A DNA stretch of 64,000 bases from Chlamydoabsidia padenii (lineage: Eukaryota; Mucoromycota; Mucoromycetes; Mucorales; Cunninghamellaceae): assembly GCA_025330725.1 (NCBI GenBank), contig JAIWND010000021.1, positions 434,001 through 498,000 on the forward strand. The letters are read 5' to 3'. Positions 33,444-46,192 of the stretch are shown piece by piece (within the stretch, counting starts at the first letter, position 1; the number at the start of each line of letters is the position of its first letter). The position numbers and the translations under genes are program-made. The notes beneath the pieces are model-generated. The model was given only the letters and a program-made list of their open reading frames with translations, had not been told where the DNA came from and did not search any database.

Positions 33444-33947
33444 CCCTTAAACAGTTTGGCAACTTGTCACCATTGTCATTATTATTGCTATTAGAATTAG
33501 TCTAGTTGTTATACAATTCACCCCTTTTTTACCCTCTCTTTTTTTTTTTTTTTAATAATAAACTAATGATCATCTTACAATAAACTTTGTTTTTTTAATC
33601 TACTGTGCAAAAAAGGTGTTACACATGATAACTCCGACTGGAACTTTGGTAAAGTGATACAAAAAGCTTCATCATCTGTCTATGTAGGATGGTCTCGTAG
33701 GTAGGAAGAAAAGGTAGGAGTTAACGACTTGGAAATTAGTCCTGCATCAGTGTTTACATCGAACAGGCTTGATGGGAATGAAAAAGTATCTTGAAACATC
33801 AATTGACCCTGTGTGCTTAAAAGGTTACACCAAAAAGCGTTTTCAAACTTTTTCAAATGTCGCCCCCTCTTTTTTTTTTACTTTCCTTCTCTTTCACTAA
33901 TACACACCCGCCAATAATTACTCGTTTGGAGCACTTGGGTTGACACA
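33444..33947. other. Intergenic region before myosin V
   Basis: AATAAACT signals end the previous gene. TTTTTCAAATGTCGCC near 33850, a weak motif copy, precedes the T-rich myosin leader. I see no gene. Confidence 0.45.
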
Positions 33948-36900
33948 ATGACTTCCTCATTACAAGCTCTTGAAGTCTATGCACAAGGTACTAAAGCCTG
34001 GTTTGCCGATGCCAAAGAGGCCTGGATTTCCGCCACTTGTCAATCCACCACTATCACCGCCGATAAGGTGATCTTGGTGTTTGAAGCAGACCATAATCAC
34101 AAGGTAATTAACATAACACCCTTCTTCATCTTCTTACTTTTACTAATACCATCCTTTCTATATAAAGGAATACGTTTTTGAAAGCAGCCTTGCCACCATT
34201 GATAAAACAAACGGCAGCGAACTTCCTCCTTTACGGAATCCGTTGAAACTGGAAAACACGGATGACTTGACCAACCTTAGTTATCTCAATGAACCTGCAG
34301 GTAAACAAAAACAAAAACAAAAAAAAAGAGAACTAGAGACAGGGAAATAAACTTGAACTACGAGTTACTGACCTCTTCTTCTTGTTGTTATTCGAATAGT
34401 ACTTAATACCATTCGAACAAGATACCTTCAACATTTGATCTATACCTATTCTGGAATTGTTTTGATTGCCGTCAATCCTTTTGATCGGGTGTCCTTATAT
34501 GACTCTGATGTGGTGCAGCAGTATTCTGGACGTCGGCGTGGTGAACTGGATCCTCACTTGTTTGCTATTGCCGAAGATGCCTATCGGTGTATGATCCGCA
34601 AGAAATCAAATCAAACAATCGTGGTCTCTGGTGAAAGGTAAATCTTCATTTTTTGAATTGAGAGGGGGAAGAAGTTTAAGCTAACTATATCTATTTATTT
34701 ATTATAGTGGGGCAGGGAAAACAGTAAGCGCCAAGTATATCATGCGTTATTTTGCAACAGCGGATGATCAAGTCTCAAGCGGAATGCGAAACAAGAAATC
34801 GGATGGTGGCATGACTGAAGTAGAAGAACAAATATTAGGTAATATCATAACAGTATGGTAATGGGTACGAATGTCATTAACCTCACTATTTTTTTTTGTA
34901 GCTACCAATCCTATCATGGAAGCCTTTGGGAATGCAAAAACCACTCGGAACGACAACAGTTCTCGCTTTGGAAAGTATATTGAAATCCAATTTGATACCA
35001 ACACCAACATTGTCGGGGCCAAAATTCGAACCTACCTCTTGGAACGATCTCGATTGATATTTCAACCAGAAACTGAACGAAACTATCACATCTTTTACCA
35101 GGTACAGTTCAAAATAGCGCAAACAAACAAATAAATAAATAAACCAGCAGACATAATAACATACTTCTCTCTCCATCTCTCTCTCTAGTTATGTGCGGGT
35201 GCTCCATTGTCCGAAAAGAAAGAGTTCGATTTACATGATTACACCTCATTCCACTACTTGAATCAAAATGGACCAACCTCGATCCCTCATGTCGATGATG
35301 CAGTAGAATTCGGCCATACCCAACGCGCTCTATCCACAGTCGGTCTCTCGGTGCAACTTCAATGGTGTATCTTCCGTCTTCTGGCTGCTTTACTACATTT
35401 GGGAAACATTCAAATCACTGGTCGGGCGGATGCAATGGTCTCTGAATCTGATGAAGCTTTATTAACCTCAAGTCGCCTTCTTGGTATTCAATCGGCGGAG
35501 TTCCGAAAATGGATTGTACGCAAGCAAATCGTTACTCGGTCAGAAAAAATTGTCACCAATCTCTCTCCCTTACAAGCTCAGGTAGTCAAGGATTCGGTCG
35601 CCAAATATGTCTATGCTAATCTGTTTGAATGGTTGGTGGGGGTGGTCAATGAACGACTCTCGTCCTCTGATGAATCTAATGTGGCAACTTTTATTGGTGT
35701 CCTGGATATTTATGGGTTCGAACACTTCAAGAAAAACTCGTTTGAACAATTCTGTATCAATTATGCCAATGAAAAGCTTCAACAACAGGTAAATAAGAAA
35801 AAGAAAAAAAAACAAGGGGGGAGGGTTGGGGAAGAGGGGGTTATATAAAAGGATGGGCGAACTAATAACACTGGCTTTTACTTTTAAATGCTTAGTTTAA
35901 TCAACATGTCTTCAAATTGGAACAAGAAGAATATGTCAGGGAACAAATCAACTGGACTTTTATTGAATTCTCTGACAATCAAAAATGCATCGAACTTATT
36001 GAAGGTCGCATGGGTATTCTGTCACTATTGGACGAGGTAAGAAATTACTTGTGTCTGGTAATAACAATTTCCTAAACATGGCTCTAACATTTTCTCTTCT
36101 CTTACATTTATAGGAATCACGGATGCCATCTGGATCAGACGAAGGATTCATTCAAAAACTGTATACCAACTTTGACAAGCCTGAATATAAACACCACTTT
36201 AAGAAACCAAGATTCTCCAACAAAGCATTCACCATCACTCACTACGCACACCAAGTGGAATATGAATCAGAAAATTTTATGGATAAAAACAAGGATACTG
36301 TGCCAGACGAACATTTGGCACTACTTCGATCGACTGACTTTGACTTTTTGAAACAAGTACTCGATGCTGCTGCTGCTTCCAATCCTCCACCTGTTGAAAA
36401 CAAGCGTATGAGCATGATGCTCCGAAAACCTACCCTAGGATCTATCTTCAAGATGTCTCTTATCAACCTAATGGATACTATTGGTGGAACTAATGTGCAT
36501 TATATCCGGTGTATCAAGCCTAATGAAGCAAAGGTGGCTTGGGAATTCGAACCGAACATGGTACTTAGTCAATTACGTGCGTGTGGTGTGTTGGAAACCA
36601 TCCGAATCAGCTGCGAAGGCTATCCTACGCGTTGGACATTTGAAGAATTTGTGGATCGGTATTATGCTCTGGTGCCATTTGACTATTGGAATCCTCAACA
36701 ACGACCCGACGTACATGAACTAGCTTCGATTATTCTCGACAAGACTATCACCGATCCCTCCATGTATCAAGTGGGTAAAACCAAGATTTTCTTCCGTGCG
36801 GGTCAGGTATGTACAATATAATAGATATAATCAAAATTTATCGCAGGACTCACCCCGTATTCTTTATTGTGTAGTTGGCTTATATGGAAAAGCGGCGTGC

Positions 36901-39900
36901 AGACCGTTTCAACGAGTGCGCTACCCTTTTACAAAAGTATATGCGGCGATTCATTTGTCGTACTCGGTTTCTTCGAATGCGGACCTTGGCTATCAATCTT
37001 CAAGCAGTTATCCGACAAAGAATGGCTCGAACAAAACTGGTGGAATTACGAGAATACCGGGCGTCTCTTCTAATTCAAACCAACTGGCGTCGGTTTATGG
37101 CACGTAAACAGTATATGCAAAAGCAAAAGTTTGTCCTGCAACTCCAAACAGGTAATATTTCTCCATGGACCTCACAAAGATGATCCAATAACCAACTTTT
37201 TTTTTTCTTCCCTCTAGCAATCCGTTGTCGACAAGGTATACAGAGACTGGAGGTGTGTCGTCAAAATTATGCTGCTACACAAATCCAACGTCTTATCCGT
37301 GGTTGGTTTGCAAAGAAACATTACAAAGCTCAACGAAAACTGGTGATTCATTTACAATCCTGTATCAGACAACGACTGGCCAGCAAGCGCTTTTTGGATT
37401 TGCGTAGCGAAGCTCGATCTGCAACACATTTGAAGGAGCTCTCTTATGCTCTCGAAATGAAGGTGGTGGAATTAACGCAGACATTAACGGCTGTACGTGA
37501 TGAAAAGAAAACTTTGACTGACCGAACAATACAACTGGAAACACAGATCCGCACATGGGCAGACAAATACGACAAACTGGAACGCAAATCAAAAACAATG
37601 GAAGAGAAACTGAAGGAACCAACAGTACCTATGGACAAATGGCAAGCATTGGTGGTAGAAAAGGATACTTGGGTACATGACCATAAACAATTGGCAGATC
37701 AGCTAAAGACCAAGAACCGTGACCTGGATGACCTAACAGCAAAACTAGAAACACAAAACCAAGAAACAAGTAGCCTAAAACACGACCTGGAGGAAGCGAA
37801 TGACAAGTTGAAGACAATGGTGGATGCATCGACGGTAACCGAACTCAAAAGTCAAATATCCGCTCTTAAAGCTCAGCTCAGCCAGGCGCTTCATACGCCA
37901 CGTCGCCAGCCATCATCAACAACCATGCACAACTCATCCTCTCTCGCCCCTGGTAACAATAATGCAAGAAGCGTATCACCTATCATGTCACCATCAACTT
38001 CCATCATTAAGCAACAAAAGCAGCAACACGATGAACAACAACAACAACAGAAGGAAAAGAGTGCTGGTATGAACGGTGAAAAAACAACAAAAGCAGCATC
38101 AACAACACCTTCTATGAACGATGTCCAATCACCCAACTCTCCTACACCTAGTATACCACGTGGTCGCATTGGTGGTAGGCGGAATAGCTCGGCAGAACCA
38201 ACTGAAACACAAACGAAATCTTCCCTTGACACTATTCGACAATCTGAATTGAAGAACAAGAATCCTCGGCCAACCTCGGTGGATCAATATAGCAAAATAC
38301 TTGGTGCAAAATCAATTCGACGAGAGGTGGATCTTGATGAAGATTCCATCGCGGAGGTAAAAAATAAAAATAAAAAAAAAAGACAACTAATAAGCAAACT
38401 CTTGACTCACTCTGTGCTTTTTTAGATCCATTCCATCCTACGTGATGAAGAAAACTTGCAACAGGAACTTGTCGACGGTCTGATCAAAGGTTTGAAAATG
38501 CCTTTGCCAAGTTTACAAAGTCCTCCTTCCGCCAAAGAAGTCTTCTTCCCGGCTCATACTATCGGCATTTGTGTTATGGAAATGTGGCGACTTGATTATG
38601 TGCAAGAATCCGAACGACTACTATTCACAATTATGGATACTATACAAAAGCAATGTCTCGTAAGTAATTTAGGCTTTGGAATAGATTGCTACAGGTCTCA
38701 CTCACTCACTTTGTTCTTATTATTTAGAGTTACACCAATGAAGATGCCGTCCTACCATGCATTTACTGGCTATCTAATGTCCATGAACTGTTATCCATGA
38801 TATGTGTGGCCGAAAAAGACAAAGAGCAACGTTTGATGTCCTCTTCTGGTGGTGGTGGTATTGGTTTACGACGTTCGGCGGCCTGGAACGACTTTGAAAA
38901 ACTGGCGGAAACAATCAAATTCGAATTACAATGCTTAGAAGACAACATATTCCATGCGGGAATGAAGGAACTCAAGAAATGCTTATCCAAGATGGTGATT
39001 CCTGCAGTGGTGGAAGGTCAATCGCTCCCCGGATTCACTACAACTGATCCCAATCGATTTTACAAGCGTATCATTCCTGGTGGCTCCTCAGGTCCGACTT
39101 TTACCATGGATAATGTCCTGAATCTCTTGAATAAGGTTTGGCGTGCCATGAAATGCTATGCCTTGGAAAACTTTGTGGCTACTCAGATTCTGACCGAATT
39201 GCTTAAACTGATCGGGGTGACGGCCTTCAATGATTTACTCATGCGCAAGAACTTTTCTTCATGGAAACGGGCGATGCAGATCCAATACAACATTACTCGC
39301 ATTGAAGAATGGTGCAAATCTCATGACATCAACGAAGGTATACTACAATTGGAGCACCTCATGCAGTCAGCGAAACTACTTCAAATGAAAAAGGTAATAC
39401 AAAGAAGAAAAAAACATAGCCACATTGGGAAAAGGTATAACGGGAATTTATTTATTTTTTGGGGGGTGGGATGGAATATAGGCAACATTGGAGGATATTG
39501 AAAACATATACGAAGCCTGTTGGATTCTATCACCTACTCAAATTCAAAAACTGATGTCAAATTACTATGTGGCGGATTACGAGGTAAGAAAATAAAACTT
39601 ACTCAATCGACTTTTATAAACTAAAACACTATGACTTGATGGTAGAATCCAATTACTGGTGATATCTTACAAGCTGTAGCGGATCATGTCATTTCCGGAA
39701 ACAAAAGTGATATTCTGTTATTGGACTCTGTTGCTCTTGATGATACCTCTAGTCCTTTCGAAATCCCTCCTCTGCGACAACCAGTACCTCAATCTTACCT
39801 TCCTGCTTGGGTAAGTGTCCTCCCCCCCCCCATTTAAAAAAAGGATATTGTCATTTGTCAACTCACTAACATGGTTGTTTTTATTTCATCAATAGCTTTC

Positions 39901-39964
39901 CCAGTTAAAGAAACTTCGGCGATTGATTCAACTAGCACCCATAGACAACCTAAAGGAAGTATGA
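33948..39964 (+). CDS. MYO2: Class V myosin heavy chain (Myo2/Myo4-like)
   Basis: Class V myosins carry vesicles and organelles along actin for polarised growth. Fifteen exons, from 33948-34103 to 39896-39964, join to about 1647 aa (yeast Myo2 is 1574). The motor has [14 protein letters not shown], the P-loop GESGAGKT at residues 174-181, switch [14 protein letters not shown] and switch [22 protein letters not shown]. The actin-contact block [13 protein letters not shown] is followed by LEFEPNM-like [20 protein letters not shown]. Several IQ motifs follow ([53 protein letters not shown]). A coiled coil and a Gln/Ser-rich linker come next. The C-terminal DIL cargo domain includes [17 protein letters not shown] and [20 protein letters not shown]. 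The motor, neck and tail are all complete. The short last exon ends LKEV. Confidence 0.96.
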
Positions 39965-40430
39965 TGCTTACCCCATTACTTATATCTATAACATATATCT
40001 TGCTATGAATAGCGCCATTGTTATTAAAAGACTATGAATAACGTTTAGTCCTTAGCTGACTTTAAATCGCTAAAGTCTCAATTAGGAAAATACAACCCTA
40101 TCTGTCCTTTTTTTAATCCTTGATTTAACTTCACCTAATAAAATCTTGGGTTTTCCTCTTCTCCATCTGACCCTTCTGCTAATAACGTGGTTTATCTATG
40201 ATGGGCGTAATGTTTTAAACTGTTTTGTTGCACAGTATAGTCTGTCCCATTAGTATAGTTTGTCCCTTTTACCCCATCTTTTTTTTTTTTTGTCAATAAA
40301 CGACTGGAGATCGCCGACTGGCGTCCCTTGTTGGGCAGTAGCTGGAGTCTTTTGATGATTGCGCTATGACGGACGTTATTATAGTGTAGGAATTGATTTT
40401 GGCATGATTAAAAGACTCGGGATTTATTTC
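39965..40430. other. 3' flank of myosin V
   Basis: AATAAA signals occur near 40137 and 40296. From about 40400, GACTCGGGATTTATTTC and ATGATTAAAAGACT introduce the second repeat island. Confidence 0.45.
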
Positions 40431-40720
40431 AAAAAACGTAAATTGCTCGTCTCCTAGACTACCCCTGACAACGACACTTAGTTTGCTGGATTGGGAAATT
40501 CATGCAGAATCAAGATATGCAATTAAAACATTGCCCTCACTTGCATGAATCAAATCTCGCCACCCTGTGAGCATTTAGTTAGGGCTAGGTGTAGAGGTGA
40601 ATATGATTAGGTGGGCCATATGGGTAGAGGTGAAATTGCATGAACCGGGATTTGAATCTGCATTATCAGTGATTGGGTGGGCTATGGGAGCCATGGCATA
40701 GTAAAGAGCTCGACTATAGA
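40431..40720 (+). repeat. Dispersed repeat, type 2 copy 2
   Basis: The block from AACGTAAATTGCTCGTCTCC to TTGCATGAATCAAATCTCGC matches 12034-12156. It then continues with AGAGGTGAATATGATTAGGT and GCATGAACCGGGATTTGAAT, which recur at 42317-42385. At the homologous point copy 1 switches into the Fanzor frame. Confidence 0.8.
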
Positions 40721-41167
40721 CTATGTTTTTTGTAGATTTTGGGGCATGATCATGGAGGGATGTGAAAGCGGTGTCAGCTGAAGACTTCGTGCATGCTGCT
40801 GCTGATTTTCCCCTGACTCTCTTGCTCTTGCTTCTGATAATAACTATAACCCAAATCATCCAGGTAGTAAAAAACCGTTGGATGTGTAAACCGTAAGTGG
40901 CACCTCCTTTTCTTTTCCTTTTCTAACCCTTCCTTTTTATCTTATAGTCGTTGATTAATTGTCTAGTTTAAATGTAATAAAAACGAAATGATTTAGTGGC
41001 TTGACTATAAGGCTGTCTTTCAATTGGCGTGCAAAAGGCGTTGGATGGGTACGAGCCTTTCCCTTTCCCCAGAAATTACGTAATTTAAATCCTGGCCAGG
41101 CTTTAAAATGAGTACCATTGAATCGCCTCAAAACATAATCTCACTCAATACAATTTTTTCTCAAAAA

Positions 41168-42075
41168 GTCAGATTAAAACGATCTTGAGGCTATACTGCT
41201 CCATACAAGGTACTTGGTGTAATGGCCATTATGTAAAGTTTGTTGGAAATAGGCTAATGAATGCTCATGGTCACTTTTGTCATTAGCATCACTTGTTCAT
41301 TAAGGCAGTAGAGCTCTCCCAAGATTCAAGGCGAGGGTAAGCGGGTTTTGAATTAAGTTTTGTCTTGTGTGTCAATTTTCATTCTGCCACTTTTTAAAAA
41401 AAAAAGTCAGGGTAAAATAATCTTGAGGTTATACTGCTCCATACAAGGTACTTGGTGCAATGATCATTATGTAAAGTTTGTTGGAAATAGGCTAATGAAT
41501 GCTCATGGCCACTTTTGTCATTAGCATCACTTGTTCATTAAGCTAATAGAGCTCTCCCAAGATTCAAGGCGAGAGTAAGCGGGTTTTGAATTAAGTTTTG
41601 TCTTGTGTGTCAATTTTCATTCTGCAACTTTTTTCACAAAAGTCAGGGTAAAACAATCTTGAGGCTATACTGCTCCATACAGTGGACTTGGCACAATGGT
41701 CATTATGTAAAGTTTGTTGGAAATAGGCTAAGGAATGCTCATGGTCACTTTTGTCATTGGCATCGCTTGTTCATTAAGGCAGTAGAGCCCTCTTAAGATT
41801 CCAGGCGAGAGTAAGCGGATTTTGAACTAAGTTTTATTTTGTGTGTCAGTTTTCGTTCTGTCACTTTTTTTTTTACATAAGTCAGGGTAAAACGATCTTG
41901 AGGCTATGCTGCTCCATACAGTGGACTTGGTATAATGTCCATTATGTAAATTTTGTTGGTAATAGGCTAAGGAATGCTCATGGTCACTTTTTTCGTGAGC
42001 ACCACTTGTTCATTGAGACAATAGAGCTTTCTTAAGATTCAGGGTGAGGGTAAGCTTGTTTTGCAATAAGTTTGT
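41168..42075 (+). repeat. Tandem repeat, about 238-bp unit, nearly four copies
   Basis: Units start at about 41168, 41406, 41642 and 41881, each with GTCAG(A/G)(G/T)TAAAA and ATCTTGAGG(C/T)TAT(A/G)CTGCTC. Each ends AAGTTTTGTCTTGTGTGTCA or similar, plus a short T or A run. They are closely similar to 11542-12000 and lie in the same orientation. No common coding frame is evident. Confidence 0.9.
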
Positions 42076-42149
42076 TCTTTCAAAGCCTGGCGGGAGTTCA
42101 ATTTACGTGATTTTTGGGTGAAGGGAAAGGCTCGTTATTTAGGGATTTT

Positions 42150-42445
42150 TGGATGGGCTATGGGAGCCATATCATGGTGAAAAGACTGGATTTTTTTTTT
42201 TTTTTCAGATGTAAATTGCTCCTCTCCTAGGCAACCCTTGACCGTGATACCCAGTTTGCTGGATTCGGAAATCATCCAGAATCGGGATTTGACATTGAAA
42301 CACCGCCGTCACTTGTAGAGGTGAATATGATTATGTAGGCCGTGTGGGTAGGTGGAAGTGAACTTGCATGAATCTGGATTTGAATTTGCATAGTCAGGGG
42401 TTGGGTGGGCCGTGGAGGCCATGTCATGATGAAAAGACTCCGAGT

Positions 42446-42479
<34 letters not shown>

Positions 42480-42580
42480 CAAACGTGGATTGCTTCTCTT
42501 CTAGACTATCCCTGACTTTAAGACTTTGTTTGCTGGAATGGGAAATTTATGCAGAATTGGGTTTTAAAATGCAAATCCTG
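42150..42580 (+). repeat. Dispersed repeat, type 2 copies 3 and 4
   Basis: Two degenerate units lie in tandem. Each has GGG(C/A)TATGGGAGCCAT-like sequence, GAAAAGACT, a long poly-T run and the GTAAATTGCTCCTCTCCTAG block. The order TTTGCTGGATTCGGAAATCA then follows. Copy 4 (42400-42580) has a poly-T of about 33 nt. Confidence 0.75.
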
Positions 42581-43594
42581 ACCCTGGTCGCACAATCCAA
42601 AGCTGTCCAATGGTGCCAAAATTGGGATTGAAGTATTGAAACAAATCCCGCCTGGTGGGTGCGGCATGAATCACGTCAAAGATTGGCACCACCCCAAGTT
42701 CTCTTTGCTGATAGAAAACAGCTCTGTGGATTTTCATGGTAATCAAATAACTCTTCACAGATCTGCTCTTCTCATCCCACATTTTCACCCAGCCGGATCG
42801 AGTGAACCGATCCCAGCGCAACCCTTCCCCACGTATGGATTGTAAACCCCTTAGCTTCTCTTGTATATGATAAATGAAAAACTAAAGCTTGAAAGACCAT
42901 TTCGCCAGATAAGATACTCGTGGAATGGTATACTTTACCAGTTTTGCATGAATCACATATTCAAATTCCGGCAGGTGGTGTGGGAATTCGAGTTTGATTT
43001 TCTTTCAAGCTATAAGGTGGATCACCATGGTGATAAGAGTCAAACAACCAATAAAGACATGCTCCATCGTTTTTCAGTTCCGGTGAGTGCTCTATAGTGT
43101 AAGCAGCTTTGTGAGTCTTCCGAGCTTGTTGTACAATACAAGATGAGATCAATTAGACTCGTACAAGGAGCTTAATTTGATTATTAGAAAAGCTGTATTC
43201 CCTCATTTGAAGGGCAAAGAAGAGTGTTCAAGTACTGGTCAAAGGAAGAGACTTCTTTAGAACGGAGTGTGCATATTTGTTATGATCTACCATTAGATTT
43301 GGTGTGAAGCGATGAGTGACAACAGTCAGGTTTCAAAAACGGATAACATGCAACGTTTTAATCCACCAATCAGATGACACTCCTTTTGGTGCAAATAAAT
43401 TAAAGCTCAAAGGAGTCCTTGGTCGCAAAGCCTTGATTCGTCTTTATCAATCAAGAGAAACAAAACCGTTATATAAAAGTGTATTCAGTATTATCATAGT
43501 ACAGGGTATATAAACGATATCAATAATCACTATCTTGTTCATTCGATAAAAGTGTGTCATTAGTTTTTGAGTTTTGTGAAAAGATAAGCTTATC
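42581..43594. other. Unassigned region with short open frames, possibly decayed coding DNA
   Basis: Short frames at 42564-42821 (minus) and 43316-43513 (plus, TPFGANKLKLKGVLGRKALI) look protein-like in composition, but none is long or recognisable and stops interrupt them. Base composition is less AT-biased than in the flanks, which would fit an old insertion. I see no complete gene. Confidence 0.3.
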
Positions 43595-43612
43595 ATTTCA
43601 AATCCCGCTTTG
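43595..43612. promoter_or_regulatory. Recurrent promoter element upstream of purine permease
   Basis: ATTTCAAATCCCGCTTTG ends 65 bp before the start codon. Confidence 0.5.
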
Positions 43613-43676
43613 AAGAACCGTAAAAAGGAAATCTGGGGACTTTTTTTTTCCCCCTTTCTTTTTCACCTCACATACA

Positions 43677-44137
43677 ATGGGATTAATTGTCAACATTAAC
43701 GACAGGATAGCCCGATCTTTTATTGGAAAACACTTTCAACTTGAAGGTTCTGGTGCCCGTCGTGAACGTATTGGAACTAGGTTTACCACCGAAATCCGCG
43801 CAGGTTTAACTACGTTCTTTGCCATGGTAAGAATGAAATATTACTACCCTTCTTTTTGCTAATCTAATTATTTCCTTTCATTTTAAAATAGGCTTATATC
43901 ATCTCTGTTAATGCTTCCATTATATCTGATTCGGGTGGTACCTGTGTATGTGCTGCAACTCAAGCTGATCCTACTTGTGACAATGACATTGATTACATGA
44001 ACTGTGTTTATGAATTCAAACTTGACTTGATTATGGCCACCTCTATTATTGCTATGATAGCTTCTATACTTATGGGTCTAGTTGCCAATCTTCCTTTTGG
44101 TCTTGCTCCAGGGTAAGAAAACTACAAACGAGTCGAT

Positions 44138-44181
<44 letters not shown>

Positions 44182-45721
44182 AACTCTTCTTTATTTTTAT
44201 ATATAGTATGGGGCTGAATGCTTACTTTACTTACACCGTTGTGGGTTATCATGGATCCGGCAAAGTATCTTATCAAACAGCGCTGGGCGCTGTATTCATT
44301 GAAGGCATAGTCTTCTTGGTGTTGTCTATCTTTGGTCTTCGTCAAGCGCTTGCTCGAATTATACCAATGAGCATCAAATTGGCAATGGGTTGTGGTATTG
44401 GTCTCTATCTCTGTTTTATCGGTCTACAGGCATCTGCTGGTATTGGCCTTGTACGACTGGATTATTCTACTTTGGTTACTTTGGGTGGTTGTCCGGATGC
44501 TGCTTTGGATAAAAACGGATCTTGCTTGTGGGGGCACATGGAGGCAGGAACTTTGTATTTAGGACTCTTGGGTCTCATCCTTATGGCCATACTGATGATG
44601 TATCGTGTTCGGGGTGCTATCCTTCTCTCCATCATCTTTATTGCTATCACCTCTTGGCCTCGAAACAACGCTGTTACTTACTTCCCTTATACATCTCAAG
44701 GCGATATGATGTTTGACTACTTCAAACAAGTGGTGTCGGTGCATAAAATGACTCAGTAAGTATCCTCATTGGCCAACTCTGGACTATTGTCAATCATATC
44801 ATACCAACTTTTTTTTTTTGTCTCACTTAGTACCCTCGGCAAATTTAAGTTTGATCTCAGTGGAAAAGACATTTGGATTGCTTTGATCACATTTTTGGTA
44901 AGTAGAAAATTGAAAACACATACAAACAAATGTGATCATGTACTAATTGTGATTCTTTTTCTCCTCCTCATCAGTATGTAGATATTCTCGATACCACTGG
45001 TACATTGTACTCGATGGCTAAATACGGTGGTTTTACGGACAAGGCTGGGGAATTTGAAAACTCAACTTTGGCATTCATGATAGACTCCCTGTCAATTTGC
45101 ATCGGCTCAGTTTTCGGTAGCTCTCCTTCGACTGTTTTTATAGAATCGGGGGCAGGTCTGCTTGAAGGGGGCCGCACCGGCATTACTGCAATTGTAATTG
45201 GTTTCGGATTCTTTGTCACCATCTTCTTCTCTCCAATCTTTGCTAGTTTCCCGCCCTGGTCTACTGGCCCTGCCTTGATTATTGTTGGATCCATGATGAC
45301 CTCTAGTATTCGCAAGATCAATTGGGATTATCCTGGCGATGCGATCCCTGCTTTCATCACACTGGCGGTAATGCCTTTCACTTATTCAATTGCTTATGCT
45401 GTGGTTGGTGGTGTTATCTCTTATGCCCTTATTAACGGTTTTGCTTATCTGATGGACAAGGCTACCGGTGGTCGAATACATCCAGATTACTCTATGCGTG
45501 AAGAATGGTGGATCGCAGCCTTCAGCAAACCCATGACTCCTCTCTGGATACGATATTTGATCTCCAAGTCTAGGGGTGAAAAGGAATTTGACTGGCATCA
45601 AGACGAATGCGAACTTGAAGACACACAAGACGGATTAAACGTGGTGGTGACCCCTGACTCGAAGTCTTTGGCGCACGGCCAGGCCTTTGATCATCATCCT
45701 TCAGAAAAGGCCGGGTTATAA
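43677..45721 (+). CDS. azgA: AzgA-type purine permease (adenine/guanine/hypoxanthine)
   Basis: AzgA-type carriers import hypoxanthine, adenine and guanine with protons across the plasma membrane. Five exons, 43677-43826, 43892-44112, 44207-44755, 44831-44897 and 44975-45721, encode about 577 aa. The block GTRFTTEIRAGLTTFFAMAY followed by IISVNASIISDSGG is diagnostic of the AzgA branch of nucleobase transporters. The next blocks are ANLPFGLAPGMGLNAYFTYT, LGAVFIEGIVFLVLSIFGLR, DTTGTLYSMAKYGG, GSSPSTVFIESGAGLLEGGR and TGITAIVIGFGFFVTIFFSP. About 12-14 hydrophobic segments are visible. The C-terminus is hydrophilic, with DWHQDECELED. All splice junctions keep frame. The start is the first ATG after the promoter motif and T/C leader. 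Confidence 0.95.
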
Positions 45722-46192
45722 CATTAGTTGTCGCTCTCTATATTTACTTTATTTATAACTATATATCCTCCTTTGTATCTTACTATTTATTTACTCTATT
45801 TATACTATTAAAAAAAAAAAAAGTTGGCTGTGTTTAGACAGCCAATCAACCAATAAATCAATCAATAATAAATCATTTTATACTATCTCTTATGGATCAT
45901 ATAAGACTTTTATGTGCAACATTGTTTTATCACTTAGAGTTACTTTTATTTCCCCCCCCCATCCCACAAAAGAGGATCGTCTGTAGTGTAATCAGTCGAG
46001 GAATTTGAGGTAATGGATCAGGGGGAATTTGGCTGATCGTCGGGATTTGAAACATTTCAAGGCGTCTGCCATAAATGGTTTCTTGTTTTTTGAAACAGCA
46101 TTTTCTTTCTTTCTTTTCTCTTCCTCTCAGTGATTCCACCCTTTTACCCTCTTGTCTTTTTATCATATATCTACAACCTTTGCTTTTCCTCA
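45722..46192. promoter_or_regulatory. Intergenic region with promoter motif
   Basis: AATAAATC signals end the permease gene. GTCGGGATTTGAAAC (46039-46053) lies about 140 bp before the next ATG and is followed by a T/C-rich leader. I see no gene. Confidence 0.5.

Noticed and set aside
40575..40859. 94-codon minus-strand frame in the repeat island
   Set aside because: It reads through the dispersed repeat, which is not open in the other copies.
41605..42035. Short frames starting MCQFSFC in tandem units
   Set aside because: Similar in two units only because the units are repeats; the frame is broken in the remaining units, so no coding constraint.
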